Shown here piece after piece: positions 50,660-61,982 of a stretch of DNA of 64,000 nucleotides. The stretch is taken from positions 106,255,006 through 106,319,005 of the forward strand of contig NC_056527.1 in NCBI RefSeq assembly GCF_019175285.1. The letters are read 5' to 3'. This stretch comes from Sceloporus undulatus. Its lineage: Eukaryota > Chordata > Lepidosauria > Squamata > Phrynosomatidae. The position numbers and the translations under genes are program-made. Below the pieces are notes generated by a model that was not told where the DNA came from, made no database searches, and saw only the letters and a list, made by a program, of their open reading frames with translations. Within the stretch, counting starts at the first letter, position 1. The number at the start of each line of letters is the position of its first letter.

Positions 50660-50814
50660 TCAGGTATGGCTTGTGTGCCTTCAATACGAGATCTTTGTAG
50701 CAACCCCATGAACTTAATAGTTTGTTGTCTGTGTCCCATCCAAGTATTATCCACAGCTGACTCTGCTTAGCTTCCAATATCAGACAGGGATCTGGTGCCT
50801 TTAGGGTATGGCTG
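50660..50814 (-). mobile_element. 5S rRNA-derived SINE
   Basis: Plus strand 'tgtcccatccaagtattatc', 'ctctgcttagcttccaatat', 'cagacagggatctggtgcct' (complement of boxes C and A and the head). The linker is mostly deleted. Confidence 0.75.
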
Positions 50815-50867
50815 TACTTCTCTGCTAATGAATACTTGAAAGCAGGATACCTAAAACTACCTATTGT

Positions 50868-50960
50868 TGAGCTGAAACTTCCAGCATGATTCACCATTGG
50901 TTATGGTGGCTGGGATGCTGGGAGCTGCAGTCCAACAACATTTGGAGGGCCACACAATTG
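50868..50960. mobile_element. MITE scrap of the ggccctccagatg family
   Basis: 'gggagctgcagtccaacaac' then 'atttggagggcc'. Confidence 0.45.
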
Positions 50961-51119
50961 CCATCTCTTTTAAAATGTTATAGTATGGCAGGGCTGGAGA
51001 AATGAGGAGCACATTTTATTTTGGAACAGATCTTAAAGGCTGCGCTCCATAAGCGGACGTGCTACAGGTATAATGATAGGCTAGAGCAAAGCAAGTATGG
51101 CCAGATAAAATTCAGGAAA

Positions 51120-51200
51120 ATGTAATGACAGGTTCGACTTAGATTTATTTAAGTCGGAAATGACTTGAAGGCATACAACAACAGCAGCAAAAACAACAAA
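51120..51200 (+). mobile_element. SINE/BovB-type tail fragment
   Basis: 'agtcggaaatgacttgaagg' and 'catacaacaacagcagc' only. Confidence 0.6.
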
Positions 51201-51424
51201 ACCCCAGAACCCACAGCAGGGCAAACAACTAGATAAAAAGGGGGATAGCAAAATATTTTGTTAAAGTATCATATTGGGTTATGTAAATAACAATTATACA
51301 TTTCTGAAAACCACCATGATATTGCTAAAGGTATTTCTATTCATTTATTTCTAGATTGTTGAAAGCAGGTTGGAGTATAGTTTGTTTGCAATTAGCAATC
51401 AGATATCCTTTGCGGTTAGCACAT

Positions 51425-51538
51425 CTGGTTGCCCTGTTCTGGCAGAGAAGGCTAAAACTACAAATCTGCAGATTCAATAGGATGGAGCCCTTAAAGTGCT
51501 GTCAAACAGCATTATTTCTACAATGCAGATGCACCCTA
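51425..51538. mobile_element. Family A MITE, right half
   Basis: 'ctacaaatctgcagattcaa' to 'attatttctacaatgcagat'. Confidence 0.6.
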
Positions 51539-51786
51539 AGAGATGATACCCTACAACTTTCCCAGTGGACCCACTAGTTCTCCATGCCTCTCACATTTTT
51601 TTTCCAATTTGCAATTATTATTATTATTTCCAATTTGCAGGACTCCTCCCAATCCTGTGTTTGCTCTCTTCTAATTGTCTTTCATCATAGTCCTTTTTAA
51701 AAGGACACTGGTGACACCTAATGGCTGACAAATGGTTCTGCCAAAAGGTTGAAGAGGAGGACTTGGTTAGGGTTTTCTCTCACAGG

Positions 51787-52190
51787 GGTTATTCACACTG
51801 TGAAAATAATCTAGGATGACTCTGGGTTAAATCTCTGTTGTTCACACACATTCCAAGTGTGTTTTGGGGCTGCAAAAAAACCCACTGAATCTGGAATAAT
51901 CGATATCGGGTTTCCCCAACCAAGTTTTTAAAAAAGATCTGTATCATCGGTAGTATGAATAACCAATGCCAATAAAAGCATAAAATGCTGCATACCAAAA
52001 AAAAAAGAGTTTCCAAATGCATCCACATTCTTGGCTCTATCATTATTTGAATGCTTGCACATGTGAACAACCAAACTTACAGAGATGTGCATCGATGCGG
52101 TTCCATAATGTGAATAACAAACCCCAAATGCGTGAGCAAGGTGATCTGCATCATCGACCTAAAAAAAATCTGAACGACCCCCCAAGTCTT
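51787..52190. mobile_element. MITE-like element, family R
   Basis: 'gggttattcacactgtgaaa', 'ataatcgatatcgggtttcc', 'cagagatgtgcatcgatgcg', 'ctgaacgaccccccaag'. Same order as in 23,470-23,995. Confidence 0.5.
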
Positions 52191-52194
52191 CCAA

Positions 52195-53212
52195 CCAAAT
52201 AAAACCTTTTAATACCACTGATTAGAGCTTTACTATAATCAGGTTAGCTGTGGAATTAAAGTGGAGGTTTTGCACAGCACTTAGTTTATTATCCAACAAA
52301 ACCCTTCCCCTCATTGCAGAGATTTTTATTCACAAGCGACCTGATTAGCGATGGTGCCACGCAGCATTAATTCAACATTTGTCATTGCAAGTGCTGCCAT
52401 TTTATTGCTCCTGTTCACTATGAGGGTGGGTTAGTGATGAATTGCCCTTTGTTAGTCAGCGCCTGTTTCCTGGTTGGGGGTTGGGAAGGGGGAGTTTAAA
52501 TGTTTTATTTGCCTTTTTTAAAAAATTGCTTTTATAGAAGCATAAATATAAGAGCTTGTGGCTCTAAATGCTAATTGCAATAACTGTTTGTACAGAATTA
52601 CAAAATGCAATCCATTTGTAAGCGAGACACAGGCTTCTAGCAAACTCGCAAATGCAGCATTCCCAGGTTGACCTCATACAGTGGAATTAAAGAGAGAAAT
52701 ACTGAAAGACAGAGAAGTCTTCAAGCAAAAATAAATGTCAAATACATGACTAGATGTATAAAGGAAACGAGTAAATCAAAGAACCTTTTTAAATGCTATA
52801 AGAAGTTAGACATGTGCAATTTTTCCATACTTTAAAGCAGAGATGGGCAACATTTTGGGAAGGAGACTGCAGAAGTCTATACCCCACACATTTTTAAAAA
52901 TAATTCCTCCAAATGCCCCAAGCAGGAATGGAAAACAATTTTATCACATATCTGGGTCTCTCCAAACCATTTTTGGCAGAGTAGTCTTTGGTCCAAGAAG
53001 AAGTGACTGTGAAGTTGACTTCTGAGTCAATTCTTATGGTGGAGAAAAGGCCATTTCTGGGCCTAAAATGACCCAATATTCACCCATATCTGGCAAAGTT
53101 CAACCCTACTCTCTAGGTGTCTTGGGAGGCATTTTAACATTTGGGGACCCAGGGTGAAAAACAAACAAACAGCATATGGCCCACACTTTCCCTACCCCTG
53201 CTTTATAGCAAG

Positions 53213-53250
<38 letters not shown>

Positions 53251-53715
53251 TTTGCATTTTCTGTCTAATTCAGAATGCTTGCTTGCTATATGCATATAGT
53301 AAAGTATGTTGCATTATCTTTTGTATAGCTATAGATCCTTATTCATGTATAATATAATTTGTAAGCCACTCAGTCTTTTATAATATAATAATAATATAAT
53401 ATAATAATATAATATAAGCCACTCAGAGTCTTTTTGCCTGAAGAGCAGGGTATAAATATTCCAGATAAATAAATAAAACAATATTAGATTAGGGATTACA
53501 GTTGCCCTTCTTCAGATGAGTGAATATAGCATGGCAACTCCAGACAGAAGGACTAATGTGGAAGAAACTTGTCTTACCTGTGCAATACTCCCATAAACAC
53601 CAGTAGAACCAATCTAAGTAACTGATAGGCCGTTATAGAGGTCTGAGGATCAAAATTTACTACTGTTCCCCTCCCACCATCACAGTTTTTGGCAATAAAT
53701 AATAAAATGAAATTC
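52195..53715. other. Intergenic with AT microsatellites
   Basis: (TA)n at 53,212-53,247, AATAT-type repeats at 53,380-53,415 and a LINE-like 'gggtataaatattccagata' tail at 53,448. Otherwise unassigned. Confidence 0.45.
53212..53247. repeat. (TA)n microsatellite
   Basis: About 17 TA units. Confidence 0.9.
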
Positions 53716-53719
53716 AATA

Positions 53720-54462
53720 GTGACTAATGTCAAAATTCTACATTTAGGTGACAAAATCCAAATGCACAGGTATAGGATTGGGGATATATGGCTCAGTAGT
53801 ACTACACACGAAAAGAACCTTGAGATATTTTAGATCATAAATTGAACATGAGCCAACAGTGTAATGCTGCAGCAAAGAAAGCAAATGCTATGTTAGCCTG
53901 CATTAACAGAAGCATAGTTTCCAAGTGAAGCGAAGCAATAATCTGCATATATTCTGCATTGGTCAGGCCTCATCTGGAGAACTGCGTTCATTTCTGGGCA
54001 CCTCATTTTAAGGATACAGACAAATTGGAGCATGTTCAGAGAAGGGAAGCAAGGGTGATAAGCAATATGGAGAACTAAACCTATGATGAAAGGCTGAAGA
54101 ACCTGGACTTGTTCAGCTTGGTAAAGAAAAGACTAAGAAATGACATTATTGTACTCTTTAAATACTCCAAGATCTGTCACAGGGGAGGGGACAGACCTTT
54201 TCTCTGCTGTCCCAGAGGGTAAAACCTCTAATGAAGTTACAGAAAAGTAGTTTTGATTGAACATTCAAAGGAATTTCTTGACAGTATAAGTAGTTTGGCA
54301 ATGGAACTAATTGCCTAGAGATGTAGAAGTGTCTCCTTCTCTGGACATCTTCAAAAAGAGGCTGATGGGGATGCTTTAGCTGGAGATCTTGCACTGAAGA
54401 AGGGCTGGATGTGATGGCCTGTAAGAGTCCCTCCAACTCCATAATTCTAATAGAGGAAAGTC
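53720..54462 (+). mobile_element. CR1 LINE 3' end
   Basis: Plus-strand order: 'ggtcaggcctcatctggaga', 'catgttcagagaagggaagc', 'gaacctggacttgttcagct', 'gaatttcttgacagtataag', 'ggaactaattgcctagagat', 'ctccaactccataattcta'. This is the end of the CR1 ORF2 region and 3' UTR. The longest CR1 piece here, well diverged. Confidence 0.8.
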
Positions 54463-54509
54463 TCCCCACCCCGTAAATACAGTACATATACACACACACC
54501 TTTCTACAT

Positions 54510-54905
54510 ACCGTATATACTCAACTATAAGTTGACTTCATGTATAAATCACAGGCCAGTTTTAGGGCCAAAATTATGTATTTTGATATGACCCATGGAT
54601 AAATCGAGGGTAAAACCTAGGGGCGTGTAACAAAAGGATGAAGCAAAGGAAAACAATGCCAAATAAGTTACAAAATTCCAGCAGGCATATCTGTGCTCAC
54701 ACCAAAGGCTGGATGAGAGTAAAGGACGGTCAGTGCTTTCAGGACAGATTATGCTCTTGCCTTTCACCAAGGGATGGTTCTTTTTTAAATAAGAGTTAAG
54801 TACAGAACTTACATTAACTCCTGGATAAATGGATTCAGGTTTTTTTGGCTCAATTTTTGGACTAAATTTTCTAGACTTATATACACTATACACTATATAC
54901 ACTAG
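54510..54905. mobile_element. MITE with 'accgtatatactc' end
   Basis: 'accgtatatactcaactata' and 'gggccaaaattatgtatttt', then 'gacccatggataaatcgagg'. At the far end is 'cctggataaatggattcagg'. It is a widespread vertebrate DNA-transposon repeat. The inverted partner at the right end is weak. Confidence 0.5.
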
Positions 54906-56700
54906 TTGACAGGACTCTGTGCAATTACCAATCTCTTGGGACCCATCCTCCTTTCCACAGAAAAATGATCAGAAGCCAATGATGGTTTCTGTCAATTAAA
55001 TGTTTTAATCATGCAGTTTTCAATTTACACTGATAATTTTAAAAAGCAAGACAGTCTTTTTCACCTTTTTCACAATGCCTGCGTGTGCATCTGGCCTCAT
55101 GCCCCACTCCCACTTCCCACCACATACCACCCCCACATTCTGCATCCACAGGAAAGGCAAGACTGAAAGAATACAACAATTTTCATTCAGTGAAACTATC
55201 AAGCCTATCTTCATGATGATCATGAATGGATTGCCCAAGATTTCACTCTGGGACACTGTAGGAAAAGTGAAATAGGAACACGACAAAGAAGGGTTGAGGA
55301 GTGAAGAAGAGCGTATCAGGCTCTTATCCCAATTGGGGGGAAATGAGGAATAAAAAGGACATCCATATGCTAAAATCAGAGCTGAAAGAAAACTAAACTG
55401 AGGACAATGAAGAATCTGCCGCTCACACACAGAGCCTGAAGGTGCTGTTTTCATGTACATTTTCACATGTTAAGACTTTCATATATGCCACTCCTGAGGC
55501 TACAGCTGGCAGTGGTAAACAGGAGCTGTGGGTGGGACAGACACAGCCTCATATTAGATGCCCACGTGGTAAAAACCACAGACTTTCCGAGGAGCAAGCT
55601 AAAGTTCTGTTTAAAAAAGAAACAAAAATGCCAGTTAAATGTGCAGCCAAATGTTTTAAACACACCCAGCACACCCCTCTGGGGCCTCAACCGTTCTATT
55701 TAACAGCCATTTCCTATTTTGGAGGCTTCAGCTAAGCATAGGAGCAAGCAAATATGCTGGTTTTCTGGCCCAACGTGGCTGCTAGAGGACAAAGCAAGTT
55801 TCAGTGAACTCCTTCTTCTCCAATAGTGGCCTTTTTTAATATTAGGGAGCTCAGCAGTCTTGTCCAGAAGGCTACCAAAAGTGTGTATTCACTAGACCAT
55901 GGACCAACTTGCTTTATAGAACAAGTTGCAGGAGAAATACCAGCACTAAAGGCAATTTAAAAACAAACAAACCACATTCTTTCTTTGCAAGAAGAAGTGG
56001 AGTTAAGTCAAGGAACTTAAAGGCCTTGTGGTATTAGACTGAAGAGTCTTGTTAAGATACAGGCTGCACATGTTCCACATCATTCATACAATACAGTACA
56101 TTTGTCCTAATCAGTCAAGAAGGCATGTCTCCAAAGGAAAGAAGACCTTCCAAGATCAGAGCAAGATTTCTGCAGGGTGAAGGTTACAAGGCACACTAGC
56201 CATCCCAAGTGTGAGCAAGGCTCTGCTGAAGTTACTGGTGTTTAAGGACAGTGAAGCCAGGACGAAAACGTACTGTAACACAACCCTGCCTGTGATAACA
56301 CAGCTTTTGTCTTTTGTACATCATGACCCAGACTGTGGCCCCATTCAGACTGGCATCAAAGATCTGGAAGGAACTGGGCTGATTCGGATGCCCCTCCTCC
56401 GAATCTCTCCGTTAGCAAGTGCCCACTACAAAAGAGGAGCATTTAAATCGAATGCATTCTGTGCCTGCTGCCAAAGGTGCCTGCTGTCAATCAAACAATC
56501 GTCATGGTGACGTTTTTGCAGGGGCATCGGAGTGTCCTCCCCCTCCTTTTTTTTAAAGAGCCATGCACAAAATGCCCCAAGTGTCAATTTTTAAAAAACC
56601 TCTTTTTTGTGTGTTGTGTGTATGTTTGGGCATTTGGGTCAGATCTGCCCCGTCCCCATTTTCAATCCCATGCAAGCTAATGCATCCCCCACTCCTTGCC
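54906..56700. other. Intergenic, no gene established
   Basis: A 148-codon minus-strand frame at 55,020-55,466 and smaller ones show no domain. 56,330-56,530 ('ggccccattcagactggcat') is MITE-like. Confidence 0.4.
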
Positions 56701-56724
56701 CTCCAGAATGCCTCTTACACATGA

Positions 56725-56737
56725 AATAATAATAATG

Positions 56738-56783
<46 letters not shown>

Positions 56784-56788
56784 TAAAT
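56725..56788. repeat. (AATGAT)n / (AAT)n microsatellite
   Basis: Mixed GATAAT and AAT units. Confidence 0.9.
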
Positions 56789-57123
56789 TCCTCACCTTGG
56801 AAATGCCAGAAAAGGATGCAATTGCCATGCAATTCAGGGCTGCCTCTGAATTCAGAAGCAAAAGCATGTATCATTGACAAGAGCAAAAAATGTAACATTG
56901 ATTGTAAGTCTAGCCTTTTGCAACATTTGTAACATTCCCCTGTGCTGGAAGCCAGCAGATGAAAGGGAAAGTCCACAAGCCCTGCTCTATCTGCCTCAAG
57001 AAAACAAATCATGCGCATATTTGGTAAAAAATAATTTTTAAAAAATATAAAAAAGTGGGGGGGGGTTGATGTGAGCTCCGTTCGTGCCCTGCCTTTGACC
57101 TGACCTGACCCTTTTCCTCCTGC

Positions 57124-57172
57124 AAGAGGAGCTTTGCCATTGCCTTCCACTGAGGCTGAGAGAGTGTGACCT
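57124..57172 (-). mobile_element. Sauria-type SINE fragment
   Basis: 'gaggagctttgccattgcct' and 'gaggctgagagagtgtga'. Confidence 0.6.
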
Positions 57173-57263
57173 GTCAGTACCAACTAAAGTAGACCCATGG
57201 AATGAATTGGGAATAAAATGGAAATGCAGCGCAGGCATTCCTGTAGCATCCTCATATAACACA

Positions 57264-57300
57264 AATAATAATAATAATAATAATAATCATAATCATCATC
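57264..57300. repeat. (AAT)n microsatellite
   Basis: AAT units passing into ATC units. Confidence 0.85.
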
Positions 57301-57559
57301 CAGGAGCAAGAGGAAAGTAGAGCAAGCAAGCACCCAAAAAATAATGCGCATAAATTGTCAAAAGAGGCTAATATCCCTACATCCCCCAGCTTGGACCCAC
57401 AGCCCTACTTCCTTGGGCAATCCTCCTTCCTTCTGACCATCACCTCCCTTTGAGCTTTCTTCAAACCCCCCCACCTCCCTCTGACAATAATCCAGGAGCA
57501 AGATGAAAGTAGAACAAGCAACCTGATTTCCCTACATGCCCCAGCGTAGCCCCGCAACC

Positions 57560-57880
57560 CAATTCCCCCTGGAAATCCTCCTCCTCCTCCTCCTTCATTT
57601 AGACCCTCGGGGAAGCCCACTGACCCTTTCCCCCAGCTCCTTCATCCTCCTCCTCCTCCTGTTCCGTTTTAGGATCCCCTCCATGGCTCCTTTCCTCCCA
57701 CAGCCCCTTTCTCCTCCTCCTCCTCTTCCTCCTCCTCCTTCATTACTTTCTCCACCCCCCACCTCTCTTTGACAGCCTTCTGCAGCCAAAAGCCACCCCT
57801 GATTTCCCCCTTTCTCCTGTCACCCTTTGCATCCAGCAATTCCCCTTTTTTCGGCTCTTTCCTCCTCCTCCTCCTCCCCC
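57560..57880. repeat. CCT-rich pyrimidine tract
   Basis: Repeated 'cctcctcctcct' blocks within a strongly pyrimidine-biased stretch on the plus strand. Such mirror-like tracts can form triplex DNA. Arg/Gly-rich reading frames on the minus strand are shadows of it. Confidence 0.75.
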
Positions 57881-57949
57881 TCCTTTCTGATGATGGGAGG
57901 GAATGCTCTGACCTCTGCCCGCCCCTGACCCTAATCCCTCCCTAATTTG

Positions 57950-58165
57950 CTCCGATCATGATCAAGGGCAAGTTCAAACTTCGGGCAACCCAAATCTTTT
58001 GGGAAAAGACGGATTTTAGCCCGAATCTGGATACCCCGGGGTAAGGGGCTTTTCCTTGTGCAAGCCCTGACATGGATTGTGAAGGATTCGGATCCAATAT
58101 GAACTTCACGTGCAAGAATCGATTTCAGAACTGGGGTATATTGTAATGTGAATGGTCCCTGTGAA
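57950..58165. mobile_element. Possible MITE (…AATGTGAATGGTCCC end)
   Basis: 'gtaatgtgaatggtccctgt' at the right looks like a MITE terminus, with paired 'cgaatctggat' and 'attcggatcc' motifs inside. No clean left end. Confidence 0.3.
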
Positions 58166-58587
58166 TACATTCCTATTCAAGTCAAGAATATGGCAGCTGT
58201 TTCTTTGTCCCAATTGACCCAGAACGTGCAGTTCTTGCATCAAGTTGTGTGTTTTTCTTTAGAGAAAGTGTTGCTGCTTTCCTCAGAACCTGGGGGTGGC
58301 AGAAGAGAAATGCACTGTATTATATTCATGCAATAAATCAGTTACTGCAAGTGCTCTTTAGTTATCTGCAAAGACTCAATAGAAGATTTATGGCACTATC
58401 AGTTACTCTGCCTCCTTTCATTGCTTGGTCACTCGCCCTCTTCAGGCACAGAAATAATGATGCATGAAGCAGCAGCTACATCCATTCACTTTATTCTCTT
58501 GATAGCTGTGCAGGGTGGGCCCACAGGAGGGACAGATTCCTTGTCTAAGGCTTTATTTTATAGCTCAACTGTTGTATTTAACCATGA

Positions 58588-58762
58588 GCCACTGCTGTTA
58601 TTAACTGCTATCAAGTTGACTGTGACTTATGGCAACCCTATGAATGGGAGACCTCTCATGGGAGACTGTTTTATCAACAGTCCCACTCAGGTCTTGCAAA
58701 CTCAAGGCCGTGGCTTCCTTGAATGAGTCTATCCATCTGGAATGCAATTTTCCTCTTTGGAA
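58588..58762 (-). mobile_element. BovB/RTE LINE 3' end
   Basis: The plus strand reads 'aagttgactgtgacttatgg' … 'ctcaggtcttgcaaactcaa' … 'ttgaatgagtctatccatct', the complement of the BovB 3' coding end and tail. Confidence 0.65.
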
Positions 58763-59224
58763 CTATGGGCCATAGTTTCAATAAACTGGCACATATATGT
58801 TCCAAAAAGGTAAGTAAAATAGAGAGTTAGAGAGAGTGGGTGCTCCTCTTTGAAGACTAAGTACTATTTACCCATGCAGCTGCTTCTGCATTAAAATATT
58901 TCAGTAGTGGGGTCAGATCCACCCACTGGACATGCAGAGCTGCTTCCTAACTAGAAGGCAAAGAAGATAAATCTGGGAAATTGTATCATGACTTTATTTC
59001 TTGTATACATGCACATGGGTAGGGACATACTCAAAGTTTGGAAGTTATTAATTACAGTACAACCAATAATGTTCCCCCTAATGAGGGCATAATGAAATCA
59101 TTAAATTAAAAAAAGATCATGACTGATATATTATTTTTAGCATAATAAATAACAATTACATATCACTCATAAAAGGTTTCTGAGGAGGGTGTGTGCCTGC
59201 ATGTATAGCGAAAAAGTAACATGA

Positions 59225-59408
59225 TAGTGATATACTGCTACAGTAAATAGATAGCAAGGAATGAGAGACACTGCAGTAGTCACGGATTGATTCAATCAAG
59301 GAAGACATTTGCAAGACCTGATCAGGATTTTTAAACAGGTCACTCAGAGGTTTCTTATCACAGGATTGTCATAAGTCAACATCACCTTGACAGTAAGGTA
59401 ACAATAAC
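59225..59408 (+). mobile_element. BovB/RTE LINE 3' end
   Basis: 'cggattgattcaatcaagga', 'tgcaagacctgatcaggatt', 'gtcataagtcaacatcacct', then 'aacaataac'. Same segment as 58,588-58,762 in opposite orientation. Confidence 0.65.
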
Positions 59409-59422
59409 AAAAACACTGTTAA

Positions 59423-59445
59423 ATGATGATGATGATGATGATGAT
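59423..59445. repeat. (GAT)n microsatellite
   Basis: About 7 GAT units. Confidence 0.85.
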
Positions 59446-59805
59446 TTATATTTTGCCTTTTCCTGAGAGAATCAAGGCAGATTACAATACAATATAACAA
59501 TAAAATATCATAAGAGTAAAATTAACAATTTAAAACAGTTCCATTTCCCAACCCCATGCTACATTAATGAGTGTGTGTAACAAGCTACTTTTTAAAAATA
59601 ATAGTCAAGCTCTTCACACACATCATGGTTTACACAAACCATGTGTAACTAGTATAAGAAAGTAAGACACTTGCTTTGTAAGACATAACCACTGAACCAT
59701 CGTCTTCTAAGAATGCCTGAAGGCTTCCTCTCCACTAAAACTATCCTATAATTTCTTTAACCCTCACAAAAGAGCCCAGCAGCCTCCTCAATCCCTTTAA
59801 CTCAC

Positions 59806-59884
59806 ATCATTCATAACTTTGTCTTTGAGCTCTTCATGTGTTAAAGGTCTCTGGTCTTCTTCTGCTATAGGGTCATGGCCAGGC
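59806..59884 (-). CDS. ODAD1: ODAD1-like exon, third seen (79 bp)
   Basis: Minus-strand exon between acceptor 'tctttgctcttcacag' and donor GTGAGTT. It completes a split Gly codon and encodes 'PGHDPIAEEDQRPLTHEELK' then 'DKVMND', ending in phase 0. The acidic linker followed by a '(S/T)xEEL' helix start matches my recollection of the region after the last coiled coil in human CCDC114 ('SREELLSQV'). The next exon, which should start in phase 0 to the left, was not found. Confidence 0.65.
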
Positions 59885-60397
59885 CTGTGAAGAGCAAAGA
59901 AAATAGTGATTTAAAAGAAAAGAGTCCCTTGCAATGATTCTTTCCAAGGAATCCCTTTCCAAAACAGACTGTCCCTGTTTTATGTTGTTTAAAAGACCCA
60001 GAAGTCCTATGAAATTCCAAAGGACCGAGGAATGCTGTCCCATCCTCCCAAGACATCTGGACTCTAGGCCTCTCCCGTCTTTAATTAATCCTATAAATGA
60101 GGGGTGGGCAAAAGTAGTGGGTCTGCAGGCTAATTTTCTGCCCTGGGACCCTTTGGAAGACACACAAATTACAAAAAAATGTCAAAAATAGTGAGGTGTC
60201 TCTCGGGTTTTGAGAAACAGTTTCTTAAAAAATCAAAGCTGACTTGAAATAACAATTACAATGGAACAGATGCAGCCTACTTAATAGGTACACTGCCATT
60301 CCTGGAGGTGTTCAGGAGAGACAGCTCACCTGGGGTGGGTGGCAGAAAAATGATGTCTACAGTGGTTGCAGGCTGGGGAAAAAATCTTGATCCCCAG

Positions 60398-60563
60398 CAG
60401 GGACGTAGCTAGGATTTTAGGAAAGGGGGGGGGGGTTCCCAGACTAAGTGCCACCATTATAATGGGGCTTGGGTGTGGTGGCGCAGCAGCACACACCATT
60501 CATTTTTCTAATGGAAGAGGGGGTCTGGACTCCAAGACCCCCCCCCCCTTGGCTACGTCCCTG
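60398..60563. mobile_element. Short hAT-type MITE with CAGGGACGTAGC ends
   Basis: CAGGGACGTAGCTAGGAT at the left and its complement 'ttggctacgtccctg' at the right. It is flanked by perfect 7 bp repeats TCCCCAG (60,391-60,397 and 60,564-60,570). Inside, a G-run and a C-run face each other. 166 bp, no ORF. It lies in an intron of the ODAD1-like gene. Confidence 0.7.
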
Positions 60564-60614
60564 TCCCCAGGATCACTCTTTACCTACCACTGAAATAGAT
60601 CCTGTTTTCTCCTT

Positions 60615-60760
60615 CTCCTGAATAATGGCCAGAAAACAGCAGCTAGTCCAGTATAAGGCTGCCAGAGTGATTAAGAGGGGCAAAATACGTGTTCTAATCA
60701 AGAAGCAATTCCACTGGCACTCACTACAATCCATTCCTGCTCTTGCTATTTTTAAAGACA
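60615..60760 (+). mobile_element. LINE reverse-transcriptase C-terminal scrap (L2/CR1 type)
   Basis: Translation 'QYKAARVIKRGKIRVLIKKQ' then 'FHWHSLQSIPA' resembles the 'AARLI…LHWLPV' C-terminal block of L2/CR1 elements. Short and diverged. Confidence 0.35.
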
Positions 60761-60981
60761 CTAAGCTAGGAGTGGGAAACCTCCGTCAGCTATTTTCCCT
60801 GCCCTGTGACTTCAAAAATGCCTTTGGGGCTACATGAGGCCTATAAGCAAAATTCCTATGCTTGATTTAAGCAAACTGAGATCTAGATCTCTCAGAAATT
60901 CTCTCCTTCTGTATCTGAGCACTCAATGCACCACTTAGAAGCACCATGAGAGGTATAGAAAGAAAATGGCAATTTGAGACA

Positions 60982-61070
60982 CAGTGGCATCACTAGTGTC
61001 ACCTGGGGTGGGGTGGCAGTGGTGGTTGTGACAATGACCCCAGCATCACTCTAAGCCATTAATGCCTGTT
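60982..61070 (+). mobile_element. Family H hAT-like element, one end
   Basis: CAGTGGCATCACTAGTGTC and 'acctggggtggggtggcagt'. No second end, so truncated. Confidence 0.5.
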
Positions 61071-61772
61071 TTGATAAAGATCCCTATATCTTTGACTCCC
61101 AGACCTTACTACAAACTCCCTCCCATGGTTGCTTTTCTTGAGAAGTTTGTGTGGGAAAATCAAGGTCTCTTACAGCTTTTAGCCTTGCCTCACCCCTTAT
61201 TTATTTAAAATAATTGTATCCTGCCTTTCTGATTGGAAACAGGCCTCTTATTATCACAAGATGATTGAAAACAACTCATCCTAATAAAACAGTTTTAAAA
61301 TACACAGGACATATAAAAGTCATTAGGCAGTCCACAATAAACAACAGGAAGCAGGAAACTGGTAAAATCCCACCCCAAAGCCTGAGTAAACATTTGTAAT
61401 TGGCACCCAAAACTAAATCAGGGCTAGGAAAATTACTTTTTGAACTATAATTCCCAGAATCCTCCACTCAACATGAGCAGAGGCTGTGGGGTTCTGGAAA
61501 ATGGAGCCCCAAAAGTAATGTTTCTAAGATCAAATTTCTTTTAAAAAACAAATGAAGAAAAGGAAAAAAGGAGAGGGGAAAAAAAGAAGAGAGTACATAT
61601 GGACATGGCATACTCATTAGTATAAGTGGACCATATTTCCAAAAACACATTTTCTCAAAGATGACATCAATACATTGCACATTCAGTCATAACTGAAGCA
61701 GTACACCTTCTGACAACTGAAAGATACATATTGAACAATTGTCTTTCAAATTGGACGTACAGTAACAGGTTT

Positions 61773-61982
61773 TGTTATTCTTGTGTGCCTTCAAGTTGTT
61801 TCTGACTTATGGCGATCCTATCATGGGGTTTTCTTGGCAAGATTTGTTTAGAAGGGGTTTATCACTGCCTTCGCCTTAGGCTGAGAGCATGTGACTCACC
61901 AAAGATCACCCAGTGAGCTTCATGGCCAAGTGGGGAATCAAACCCTGGTCTCCAGAGTTGTAGTCCAACACTCAAACCAACA
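61773..61982 (-). mobile_element. Sauria-type SINE
   Basis: 'gtgtgccttcaagttgtttc', 'gagcatgtgactcaccaaag', 'gttgtagtccaacactcaaa'. Full length, in the intron between the two right-hand ODAD1-like exons and the third. Confidence 0.85.

Noticed and set aside
55020-55466. 148-codon minus-strand frame considered as a terminal ODAD1 exon
   Set aside because: No similarity to the ODAD1 tail and no acceptor that fits phase 0.
58868-58970. Acceptor-like 'ttctttgccttctag' on the minus strand, with a 19-codon phase-0 frame and a nearby AATAAA, as a last ODAD1 exon
   Set aside because: The peptide shows no family likeness; attractive by position only. RNA evidence would be needed.
4555-61982. tRNA genes suggested by box-B-like 'ggttcgaatcc' motifs
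   Set aside because: All are heads of Sauria-type SINEs; none has a complete cloverleaf.
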